Both the position numbers and the translations under genes were made by a program. Positions 1 through 6,193 of a stretch of 8,242 nt of DNA are shown in pieces. The DNA comes from B2-G16 sp964528085 (lineage in GTDB: Bacteria; Bipolaricaulota; Bipolaricaulia; UBA7950; UBA9294). The notes below the pieces were generated by a model. That model did no database searches. It saw only the letters and a program-made list of their open reading frames with translations, and had not been told where the DNA came from. The stretch is taken from positions 1 to 8,242 of the forward strand of contig CAZGRE010000050.1 of assembly GCA_964528085.1 (NCBI GenBank), written 5' to 3'. The stretch's first letter is position 1; every line of letters begins with the position of its first letter.

Positions 1-968
1 AGGGCGTACTCATCGGCGGCGCCTTCGAATCCCCTTGAGATCGTGTTGAATACCGGTTTCAACAGGGTGAATACCCCCCCGATGATCAGGAGGAAGAGGG
101 GGAGGGTCTCGATCCCTTCGCTCAACCCAAGGAGGCGGGAGAACGGGGCGATGGCGGAGCGGACAGCGAGAAGGCCGATCAGCCCCATCAGCGAGAAGGT
201 CACGATCCCCTTCCAGATGTCCTTGTGGGCATGATGGCCGAGCTCATGGGCGATGACCGTTTCGATCTCATCCTCGGTGTAGTTGTCGAGGAGGGTGTCG
301 GATAGGATGATCCTCCGTGTCGCCCCGATTCCAGTCAGTGCCCCGATCGCCCGGCTCGTCTTCGCCGCCACCGCCATCTTGAATACGCCTAACACCTTCA
401 CCCCCGCCCTCTCTGCCAGCTCCTTCAGCCTCCCTACGAGCCGATCGTCTGCGAGCGGCTCGAACTTGAAGAAGAGCGGCATCAGAAGGACCGGGGATAT
501 GAACCCCATGAAGATGATGATGATCGTCGCGATCGCCCATGCGATCAGCCACCAATACGAAGAATCCCGCATCCCGATGTAGATAGAAGGTAGAGACCCG
601 ACGAGGATGATCGCGCTGATCGTCGCCGACTTGAGCCAGTCGGAGAAGAAGGAGGCCATTTGCTGGTTGGAGAGCCCGAATCTCCGTTCGAGCGCGTATC
701 CCCATAGGTCGAACGGGAGATCGACCAACAGGAAGCCGACTGTGAACACCAATGCGTATAGCGCGTTCGCTCCCCAACCCGATCCTGCGGTGCAGCCAAG
801 GGCGGAAGCCAGACCGTGTGATCCGAAAGTCGCAAAGGCGACGAAGCCCGCGGCGAGGAGAGCGTAGCGGACGGATTTGAGCCTGAGGGTTGCATAGAGG
901 TAACTTTTGGCCCTCGTTTGAACATCGGTATCGAATCCGTACTCTCGTAGAAGCTTCTCATCGTTCAT
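1..968 (-). CDS. M48 family metallopeptidase, Ste24-like integral membrane zinc protease (C-terminus beyond window)
   Basis: Membrane-embedded zinc metallopeptidase of the Ste24/CAAX prenyl protease 1 type. The 322 visible residues carry the zinc-binding HELGH (241-245, followed by another His). The third-ligand motif S-R-G-F-E-x-x-A-D has its Glu at 315 and Asp at 319. Hydrophobic stretches lie near 34-56, 68-90, 113-131, 139-166, 253-270 and 289-304, i.e. six of the seven helices expected. The segment LPFDLWGYALERRFGLSNQ (84-102) matches the conserved Ste24 N-terminal-domain motif. Family members are usually about 410-420 residues, so roughly 90-100 are missing past base 1. The start is the ATG at 966-968. 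A GTG at 1017-1019 is in frame but would add a glycine-rich, unconserved tail. In bacteria such enzymes are thought to act in membrane protein quality control; the substrate here is unknown. It is transcribed away from the TatT-like gene and has its own promoter. Confidence 0.95.
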   Translation of the reverse strand, partial: MNDEKLLREYGFDTDVQTRAKSYLYATLRLKSVRYALLAAGFVAFATFGSHGLASALGCTAGSGWGANALYALVFTVGFLLVDLPFDLWGYALERRFGLSNQQMASFFSDWLKSATISAIILVGSLPSIYIGMRDSSYWWLIAWAIATIIIIFMGFISPVLLMPLFFKFEPLADDRLVGRLKELAERAGVKVLGVFKMAVAAKTSRAIGALTGIGATRRIILSDTLLDNYTEDEIETVIAHELGHHAHKDIWKGIVTFSLMGLIGLLAVRSAIAPFSRLLGLSEGIETLPLFLLIIGGVFTLLKPVFNTISRGFEGAADEYA

Positions 969-974
969 CGTACA

Positions 975-999
975 AAGGGGATACCCCCTTCCACCTCCC
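975..999 (-). promoter_or_regulatory. Shine-Dalgarno plus spacer hairpin ahead of the M48 gene
   Basis: Reading the minus strand, GGGAGGTGG (999-991) is the best Shine-Dalgarno match but sits 22 nt from the ATG at 968. Nearly all of that gap is a perfect small hairpin: AAGGGG (990-985), loop GTAT, CCCCTT (980-975). Folding the 16-nt hairpin out leaves 6 nt between the Shine-Dalgarno and the start codon, a normal spacing. The pairing is seen in the sequence; its use in initiation is inferred. The alternative is that AAGGGGG itself serves as a weak, distant Shine-Dalgarno. Confidence 0.4.
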
Positions 1000-1024
1000 G
1001 AGCCTGGCTTGAATACCACTTTCG

Positions 1025-1053
1025 ATTATCCAGTCGGCCTTCGCTTTAGACAA
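1025..1053 (-). promoter_or_regulatory. Sigma70-type promoter for the M48 gene
   Basis: On the minus strand, TTGTCT (1053-1048) is followed after exactly 17 bases by GATAAT (1030-1025). The -10 box matches five of six consensus positions and the -35 box four of six. Transcription would begin near 1018, giving a leader of about 50 nt that contains the Shine-Dalgarno and spacer hairpin. It sits correctly in the divergent intergenic region. Confidence 0.5.
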
Positions 1054-1066
1054 GGCCGCCTCCCCC

Positions 1067-1095
1067 TTGTCCGATCGCTTGATATCCGATAGAAA
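1067..1095 (+). promoter_or_regulatory. Possible promoter for the TatT-like operon
   Basis: TTGTCC (1067-1072), a 17-base spacer and TAGAAA (1090-1095) form a moderate sigma70-like pair, four of six matches in each box. The predicted transcription start falls at about 1102, the A of the ATG, which would make the first gene leaderless. This agrees with the lack of a well-spaced Shine-Dalgarno, since AAAAGGGG ends only one base before the ATG. The box matches are weak, so this is tentative. Confidence 0.25.
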
Positions 1096-1101
1096 AGGGG
1101 T

Positions 1102-1965
1102 ATGCGCGCTACCTTGGATTCGAGGACCGGGAGGGTCCTTCTCCCAGCCTTTCTCGCTCTTGTTGCGATGTGCGCCGTTGGCCACGGGAGGGCGGTTCTC
1201 CTGCTCGATCTTGCGGACGCGGCCTTCTCCGAGCGGTTCGACCCATCGAGGATGGAGGAGGCGATCTCCTACTACGAGAGCGCTCTTTCCGATATCCCGG
1301 TCCAATCGGAGGGGTTCGTCCTTGCTAGGCTTTCCCAGTGCTACTACGAGCTTACGACGTTCAGCCCTGGGAACACCCAAGATGATAGGAGGCTGTTTAA
1401 GAAGGGGCGCGAGTACGGGCTTCGTAGCCTCCGGCTGAACCCTGACTTCGCCCGGCTGGAGGATGACGACTTCAAGCTGGCCGTCTCCTACGTGACCGAT
1501 CCGGCGGCCCTCCTCTGGACAGCGAACAACTGGGGGGCGCTGTTCAATTATGATCCGCTCCTTGGAATGATCGACGTCGGAAAGGTTAAGGCCCTCTACG
1601 AGCGCGGTATCGAGATAGCCGAGGGTTACTGGGGCGGGTCGTTCCACAACGCCCTCGGCGCGATGCTCGTCACCCTCCCTCCTTTCCTCGGCGGGAGCGC
1701 GGAGGAGGGGAGGACCCACCTCGAACGGGCGATCGAGATATCCCCCGACTATCTTGAAAACCACGTGGTCTACGCCCAGTACTGGGGATTCACCTACGAT
1801 CTCTTCGGGAAGGTGAGCGGGATCAGGGATCCGGATCTGATCGAGCGCGAGCTCGATTTTGTCCTTTCCGCCCAGCTCGGTGATTGGCCGTTCTGGAACA
1901 GAGAGGCGAAGAAGGAGGCTGAGGCTCTCTTAAAGGTAAAAGAGGGGTTTGAAGATGAGGGCTAA
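1102..1965 (+). CDS. TRAP transporter T-component (TatT)-like exported helical-repeat protein
   Basis: 287-residue, mostly helical protein resembling TatT, the TPR-like periplasmic component associated with some TRAP transporters (known from Treponema). Family-like landmarks are AALLWTANNWGAL (135-147) and a conserved block at about 181-228: FHNALG, then TLPPFLGG, then ISPDYLENHVVYAQYW. Helical-repeat signatures appear around 51-64 and 205-212. The N-terminus has a basic n-region and a hydrophobic core (12-27), so export is likely. Cys24 is preceded by Val-Ala-Met, which is not a good lipobox, whereas characterised TatT is a lipoprotein. The ATG at 1102 is the first in-frame start after a TAG at 1090. 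No TRAP substrate-binding or permease genes (DctP, DctQ, DctM) lie in the window, so any transporter partner is elsewhere or absent. It heads a three-gene cluster and overlaps the next gene by 11 nt. Confidence 0.8.
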   Translation: MRATLDSRTGRVLLPAFLALVAMCAVGHGRAVLLLDLADAAFSERFDPSRMEEAISYYESALSDIPVQSEGFVLARLSQCYYELTTFSPGNTQDDRRLFKKGREYGLRSLRLNPDFARLEDDDFKLAVSYVTDPAALLWTANNWGALFNYDPLLGMIDVGKVKALYERGIEIAEGYWGGSFHNALGAMLVTLPPFLGGSAEEGRTHLERAIEISPDYLENHVVYAQYWGFTYDLFGKVSGIRDPDLIERELDFVLSAQLGDWPFWNREAKKEAEALLKVKEGFEDEG

Positions 1966-2893
1966 AGCCGTGACCTGCCTCGCGTTAGCGGTACTCGTCA
2001 GCTGCTATTTTGGTCTGGCAGGCGAGAGCGAAAACGTGTTTCTCAAAGGGGGTGTTCTCCCCCGGCCGGTCCTGAACATCGCCCATGCCGGCGCCGCCTC
2101 GATCGCTCCGCAGAACACGATCATTGCAGGCAAGAAGGCCCTTGCGGCCGGTGCCGACCTTTGGGGGATCGATGTGCGGCTGACCAAGGACGGGATCTTC
2201 GTTCTGATGCACGATGGAACCCTCGAGCGGACGACGAACGTCGAAGAGGTATTTCCCGACCGCGCGCCGTGGGAGGTGAAGGACTTCACCCTCGCTGAGA
2301 TCGAGAGGCTCGACGCGGGCTCCTGGTTCCTGGAGGCTGACCCGTTCGGACAGATCGAGGCGGGGAACGTCTCTGCGGAGGATCAGGCCTCCTACGTCGG
2401 CGAGAAGGTCCCGACGTTGCGGGAGGCCCTCCTGTTCACGGTCGAGGAGGGCTGGCGGATCGATATCGAGGTAAAACCGATGGACTACGCTTCGCCAGAG
2501 GAGATCGCCGAGAAACTCGTTTCCCTTCTGGAAGAGACCGGTGCGACGGATAGGGCGATGGTCTCGTCGTTCGACCATGAGGTCCTCCGCGAGGTGAAGA
2601 GGCTGAATCCCGCGATCCCGACCGCTGCACTCGTGATCCTTCCTCTCGTTGACCCAGTGGGTTACTTGGATGGGCTCGAAGCGGACGCCTACGAACCGAG
2701 CCCGGTCGCGTTCTTCTCGAAGGCCGCTGAAGAACTGAAGCGGCTCGGGTACGGGGTGTACGTCTGGACCTACAACGACCCTGACCAGCTTGAGCGCCTC
2801 GCCGGAACTGCAGGGGTGAGCGGGATCTACACCGACTTTCCCCAGCGGCTTGAGCCGATCCTCGATCGGCTCTTCGGGCCGGACGGGGACTGA
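1955..2893 (+). CDS. Glycerophosphodiester phosphodiesterase (GDPD) family lipoprotein with altered active-site residues
   Basis: 312 residues with the GDPD TIM-barrel layout. The family normally hydrolyses glycerophosphodiesters to glycerol-3-phosphate and an alcohol. The N-terminal hydrophobic segment ends in lipobox L-V-S-C (Cys17), predicting a lipid-anchored envelope protein. Motifs seen: NIAHAGAASIAPQNT (41-55), IDVRLTKDG (72-80), MHDGTLERTT (85-94), IEVKP (171-175), VWTYND (270-275), GIYTDFP (290-296). His44, Asp73, His86, Glu172 and Lys174 are retained. The usual Arg after the first His is Ala45, the Glu of PENT is Gln53, and the first Glu of the ExD metal motif is Gly71. The enzyme may therefore have changed metal use, changed substrate or be inactive. 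I chose the ATG at 1955 over a TTG at 1949 because AGAGGGG (1941-1947) lies 7 nt upstream of the ATG but only 1 nt from the TTG. The gene overlaps the TatT-like frame by 11 nt, and the next gene starts 2 nt after its stop. Confidence 0.9.
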   Translation: MRAKAVTCLALAVLVSCYFGLAGESENVFLKGGVLPRPVLNIAHAGAASIAPQNTIIAGKKALAAGADLWGIDVRLTKDGIFVLMHDGTLERTTNVEEVFPDRAPWEVKDFTLAEIERLDAGSWFLEADPFGQIEAGNVSAEDQASYVGEKVPTLREALLFTVEEGWRIDIEVKPMDYASPEEIAEKLVSLLEETGATDRAMVSSFDHEVLREVKRLNPAIPTAALVILPLVDPVGYLDGLEADAYEPSPVAFFSKAAEELKRLGYGVYVWTYNDPDQLERLAGTAGVSGIYTDFPQRLEPILDRLFGPDGD

Positions 2894-2895
2894 GG

Positions 2896-4269
2896 ATGAA
2901 GGAAGCTTTTCTGGTTGTGATCGGATCTCTCGTCCTGTTTACGGTCGTTGCCGCGGCGGGTGATCGGATCGTCCCTGTCTGCTTCGATTCAGGGACGAGG
3001 GTCGTCCGCGAGGTGGCAGAGGCGCTGAGCGGCGAGGGGAGGAGCATCCTCGAATGCTACCCTCCGGGGAGCAGGGCTTTCCTTTGGTTTCTAAGCCTGT
3101 TCCCCGAAAGGTTCCGGATCGGAGGGATCGAGTGGGGGATGTCGCTTTCGCTCGGCGAGCCGGAAAGGAAGCTTAACGGGTTTGATATCGACTCGCTTTT
3201 CGAGTGGTGCATCTCGCAATACCCAAGGGGGGCTGGGAAGTACCAAGCGATCGTGATCGGCTCTCCGAACGGTGCGGTCGCTCACCTCGCCGGTCTCTTA
3301 CGCGCTCCGTTCCTCACCACTTCCTTCGCCCTCGCGATCCGCCATCCGCCGATCGAGGCGGATGATATCGATGCTTATGCCTCTTTTGGGGATGCCCTCG
3401 CCTCTTTGATCCTTGAGAGGCCAGGGGGAGCCTCGATCGAGGTGATTGACCACTACGATCCGATCCATGATCGTCCGCTCGTGAAATATGTGAACTTCCT
3501 CCGGCTGAAGCCCTTGGAACTTCCGGCGGTTTATCAAGAGTTCATCCGCGAAAATCTCGCGCCGGGAGGAACGATCGTCCTCGTCGATTGCGCCTATCTT
3601 TGGCCGCAGTACACAGTCGGTGAGCGCTCCTATCTGCAGGTCGGCGGGCTCGGTGAGATCTCCCCAGCGGAGTACCTCGAGCGGTTCGGCCTCGATCTCC
3701 CCCTCGAGGAGCGGAGGGAGTCGGAATGGGGATGTCCGGAGGGGTTCGCTGCCTCGGTCAGGGATTTCGCGAGGGAGAACGGTATCGATCTCTTGGAGAT
3801 AGAATATGAGCGGCCGGAGGACTACTCCCGCCTCGCCTACGATGCCTACCTCTCTTGCCGCGGTGTGAAGGAGGATGAGCTCCTGATCGACTCGTTCAAC
3901 CATCAGAACCCGCGCACCTGCATCGAGACAGGGATCCCGGCCCTGTGGCTCCCCTTCAACACGAGGGATACCCTCGCGTTTGCAAGAGGGTTCCTTCAAG
4001 GGAGGACCCTCTCGCAGATCTACCTTGCCCTTGTCCCCTCGTTCGCCCGCGCTCCTGACACATCGTCGATCGGAGATTGGGAACGGCTCCTTGCAAGCCA
4101 CGGCAGACTGACACTTCTTGGGATTGACCGGAGGGACTACCCCGCCGATACCTTGGCTCCGTTCGGGTTCGTCAAAGCGATGAGCCGCTTGCGGGAGGAG
4201 GAGAGGCTTTTAAGCCCACTTCTCTTGGATGTGAAAGACCTTCTCCAGATCCTTTCTTGTGGAAACTGA
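2896..4269 (+). CDS. Exported protein of unknown function, third gene of the TatT-GDPD cluster
   Basis: 457 residues, not recognised. The N-terminus is a classic signal peptide: Lys2, a hydrophobic core at 5-18 and Ala-Ala-Ala before Gly-Asp at 22-23, suggesting cleavage there and a mature extracytoplasmic protein of about 436 residues. The rest looks like a soluble alpha/beta protein. Strand-like runs are AIVIGSPNG (118-126) and GGTIVLVDCAYLWPQ (224-238). A distinctive motif YLQVGGLGEISPAEYL occupies 246-261, and SFNHQNPRTC 333-342. Cysteines at 29, 54, 105, 232, 280, 321, 342 and 455 could form disulphides. No nuclease, protease or transferase motif is convincing. The ATG at 2896 follows the GDPD stop by two bases, with GGGGA (2885-2889) six bases upstream, so translation is probably coupled. 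Codon use resembles the neighbours. A partner of the GDPD or TatT-like protein is plausible from position only. Confidence 0.85.
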   Translation: MKEAFLVVIGSLVLFTVVAAAGDRIVPVCFDSGTRVVREVAEALSGEGRSILECYPPGSRAFLWFLSLFPERFRIGGIEWGMSLSLGEPERKLNGFDIDSLFEWCISQYPRGAGKYQAIVIGSPNGAVAHLAGLLRAPFLTTSFALAIRHPPIEADDIDAYASFGDALASLILERPGGASIEVIDHYDPIHDRPLVKYVNFLRLKPLELPAVYQEFIRENLAPGGTIVLVDCAYLWPQYTVGERSYLQVGGLGEISPAEYLERFGLDLPLEERRESEWGCPEGFAASVRDFARENGIDLLEIEYERPEDYSRLAYDAYLSCRGVKEDELLIDSFNHQNPRTCIETGIPALWLPFNTRDTLAFARGFLQGRTLSQIYLALVPSFARAPDTSSIGDWERLLASHGRLTLLGIDRRDYPADTLAPFGFVKAMSRLREEERLLSPLLLDVKDLLQILSCGN

Positions 4270-4277
4270 GGGCCGGT

Positions 4278-4829
4278 TCATTTAAGTACGAGTCTCATCA
4301 AGGGGAACTCTTCGTCATTGCGAAAGACGTGAAAGCCGTGCTTCAGGTAGAGGCCGACCGGGCCGGATGGGTTCTCTCCCCCTCCCCGGCGGGCGAAGGT
4401 CTCGACGGCTGCGATCCCCCTTCCCCGCAGCTCGGCGAGGATCCCCTCCAGGAGGAGGCTCCCCAGCCCGCGGCGGCGGTACTCCTCCTGCGCGATGAAC
4501 AGGCATGAGATCAAGACGGCATCCCCGCTCGCCGGCCCGGCCGGATACGAACCGGCGTTCGGGAGGAGGCGCGCCGGGGCGTACTGAGCGTAGCCGACGG
4601 CTCTCTGATCGACGTAGAGGAGCTTCCCGCACTCCCCGAACTCGTTACGGACGCGCTTCAGCCAGGCGAGCTTCTTCCGGAAGAGCTCCTCTTCCTTTCC
4701 CCTTTTCGGATCGACTGGTAGCTCGGGCTCCTCCCAATATAGGCACCACTTGCAGCTGAACGGATGGCTCCCCCACTCCGGTGCATCGTTCAGGTTCTCC
4801 CCGGTCAGCTCGACGATCTCGACCTTCAT
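4278..4829 (-). CDS. GNAT family N-acetyltransferase with N-terminal CxxC motif
   Basis: 183-residue GNAT acyltransferase, expected to move an acetyl group from acetyl-CoA to an unidentified amine. The acetyl-CoA binding motif A is clear at about 106-147: ISCLFIAQEEYRRRGLGSLL, with the R-R-R-G-L-G pyrophosphate loop at 118-123, then a helix and the strand AAVETFAR. The C-terminal GLYLKHGFHVFR (159-170) is the usual GNAT motif B ending. The N-terminal part holds SCKWCLYWEEP (25-35), with Cys26 and Cys29 in a CxxC, plus Cys67; this could bind metal or be redox-sensitive. The start is well supported by AGGAGG (bases 4840-4835), five bases from the ATG. It converges on the unknown exported gene with only 8 nt between stops and diverges from the metalloprotease gene. 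Its cellular role cannot be read from the context. Confidence 0.88.
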   Translation of the reverse strand: MKVEIVELTGENLNDAPEWGSHPFSCKWCLYWEEPELPVDPKRGKEEELFRKKLAWLKRVRNEFGECGKLLYVDQRAVGYAQYAPARLLPNAGSYPAGPASGDAVLISCLFIAQEEYRRRGLGSLLLEGILAELRGRGIAAVETFARRGGGENPSGPVGLYLKHGFHVFRNDEEFPLMRLVLK

Positions 4830-4850
4830 CCTAGCCTCCTGTCGGTGGAC

Positions 4851-4877
4851 CGATCCTACGGCGAGCCGTTAGAATCG
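4851..4877. promoter_or_regulatory. Imperfect inverted repeat between divergent genes, candidate operator or leader hairpin
   Basis: Left arm CGATCCTACGGC (4851-4862) and right arm GCCGTTAGAATCG (4865-4877) are separated by GA. Arm pairing has one mismatch and one single-base bulge; the central ACGGC-GA-GCCGT is perfect. It lies in the 79-bp gap between the GNAT and metalloprotease starts, the usual place for a shared operator. As RNA it could equally form a stem of about 11 pairs in the leader of either gene. I could not identify confident -35/-10 boxes around it. Confidence 0.4.
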
Positions 4878-4908
4878 ACGAATCGTATCTCTCTGGGGTG
4901 GTGAAAAA

Positions 4909-6174
4909 ATGCGAAATAGACTGGTCGGTTGCGCTCTTGCCCTCTTTCTTCTGTCCTTGACCGTCCAATCGGTCGGGTTCGGGCAGGGCCTTGAGCTTGG
5001 AAGCGAGCATTTCGTCGTCTATTACGAGACGAGCGGGACCGACGCGGTCTCCCCCGATTACGCCCGTCTCGTCCGGGATGCGTTCGAGACGGCGTACGAG
5101 GTTCTCGTCGATCGGTACGGCTTTCCGATCGTCGACGCCCAGATCGAGGTCGAGATAACGTCCGGGGACGGGACGGAGCTCGGCTCGGAGTACCTCGACG
5201 AGGAGGGCCCGGCCGGGCCGGTCCCGGTGATCACGATCGCGACCAGCGGCGTGATCGCTGAGGCGTGCTCGTCGATGTACGTCCCGTGCACGGTGGAGGG
5301 GCTCGTCAGGAGCACGGCGGCGCACGAGCTCTTCCACGCCGTCGAGGATACGCTCTTCCTCCGCCGTTCGAACGACATAAGCGAGGAGGCGTTCGTCGAG
5401 CCGTTCGCCGTCTGGGCGCAGGAGGGTGTCTATCCCGAGGTGAACGACTACCTGGAGGACGCCCTCGACTTCCTCCTCGCCCCTGACTCGATATCCTTCT
5501 TCAGCCGGACGTACGACGCCGGGATGTTTTGGGTGTTCATTGCTGCCCGGCACGGCGGGGCGGCTGCGATCGCGCGGGTGATGGAGGAGAGCGTCGCCTA
5601 CGAGGGGCGCTACGCCATCGACGCCGCGTTCGCTGACCAGGGGCTTACGTTCATCGACCTATGGGAGGAGTTCGCCATCGCCGCCGGGACCGGCGATCTC
5701 CCGGACCAAGGGGTGATCGACCGCCTCGTCGAGCAGGCGCCCCCCGACGTGAAAACGAACGTCCGTCCGGTTGCAGCGCGGCTTCCGGTTCTGACCTACT
5801 CGGGCGTTTGGACAGGGGCGGCTGCGACGATCGATGCGGCCAACGTCGAGAATATGTCCCCCTACGATCTCTGGTACAGGGACGATCCGCCGGGGACGCC
5901 GCTCCGCGTCGCCCACGCCTACGGGATCGATTACCTCAGCCTGACCCCGACGAGCCCGAAGGGGATGGAGATATCGTTCAGCGGCGACCGGGAGACGACG
6001 TTCCGGGCGGATGTGATAACGCTCACACCGGACGGGTACGCCGTCCATCCCCTGACGGAGGAGGACCCGGTTGAGATCGAGTCCCCGGAAAGCTACGCGG
6101 GGATCCTGATCGTCGTCACCCGCGCCGAGGCGGGGAGCGGGGACTACTCGATCACCCTCGATACCTTGGAGTAG
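4909..6174 (+). CDS. Secreted HExxH zinc metalloprotease, MXAN_6640-like
   Basis: 421 residues with a signal peptide (hydrophobic 5-19, likely cleavage near Gly25) and no lipobox, so probably periplasmic or secreted. Zinc site: AAHELFHAVE (137-146) gives His139, catalytic Glu140 and His143. The third ligand is most likely Glu164 in VEPFAVWAQEGVY (163-175), where related proteases have a Glu-Gly-Thr-Ala-x-Trp motif. The following VNDYLEDALDF (178-188), YDAGMFWVFIAARHG (202-216) and FIDLWEEFAIA (248-258) fit the same family layout known from myxobacteria and other secreted proteases. Cys120 and Cys127, just before the zinc helix, could form a disulphide. After about residue 285 comes a beta-rich C-terminal domain ending in a strand-like DYSITLDTL. 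The start is supported by GGTGGTGA (bases 4897-4904), four bases before the ATG. Substrate is unknown. It stands alone, divergent from GNAT and convergent with homoserine dehydrogenase. Confidence 0.8.
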   Translation: MRNRLVGCALALFLLSLTVQSVGFGQGLELGSEHFVVYYETSGTDAVSPDYARLVRDAFETAYEVLVDRYGFPIVDAQIEVEITSGDGTELGSEYLDEEGPAGPVPVITIATSGVIAEACSSMYVPCTVEGLVRSTAAHELFHAVEDTLFLRRSNDISEEAFVEPFAVWAQEGVYPEVNDYLEDALDFLLAPDSISFFSRTYDAGMFWVFIAARHGGAAAIARVMEESVAYEGRYAIDAAFADQGLTFIDLWEEFAIAAGTGDLPDQGVIDRLVEQAPPDVKTNVRPVAARLPVLTYSGVWTGAAATIDAANVENMSPYDLWYRDDPPGTPLRVAHAYGIDYLSLTPTSPKGMEISFSGDRETTFRADVITLTPDGYAVHPLTEEDPVEIESPESYAGILIVVTRAEAGSGDYSITLDTLE

Positions 6175-6175
6175 C

Positions 6176-6193
6176 GGGCTTCGCCCTCAGGGC
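6176..6193. terminator. Weak bidirectional hairpin between convergent genes
   Basis: The 19-bp gap between the convergent stops contains three alternating arms: GGGC (6176-6179), GCCC (6183-6186) and GGGC (6190-6193), with 3-base loops TTC and TCA. The middle arm can pair with either outer arm, so a hairpin forms just after the stop codon on each strand. No T-tract follows, so intrinsic termination would be weak; it may only be a transcript-end barrier. Confidence 0.25.

Noticed and set aside
545..961. Alternative minus-strand frames (268-777 and 545-961) within the M48 region
   Set aside because: They are out of frame with the HELGH and Glu-x-x-Ala-Asp motifs. The frame starting at 968 runs open to the window edge and explains the region.
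958..1764. 268-codon open frame on the minus strand opposite the TatT-like gene
   Set aside because: Low-complexity, Arg/Glu/Pro-rich translation without recognisable motifs; the opposite strand encodes a recognisable protein with a signal peptide. It is a shadow of GC-rich codon bias.
1949..1951. TTG as start of the GDPD gene
   Set aside because: It lies 1 nt from the Shine-Dalgarno, whereas the ATG at 1955 is at the correct distance and still gives a full lipobox signal.
3298..4101. 267-codon minus-strand open frame opposite the unknown exported gene
   Set aside because: Charged, motif-free translation. The plus-strand frame has a signal peptide, a coupled start and natural protein texture, so the plus strand is the real gene.
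4831..5553. 240-codon minus-strand open frame opposite the metalloprotease
   Set aside because: Rich in Arg, Asp and Glu with no motif; the plus strand carries the HExxH protease and a good ribosome site.
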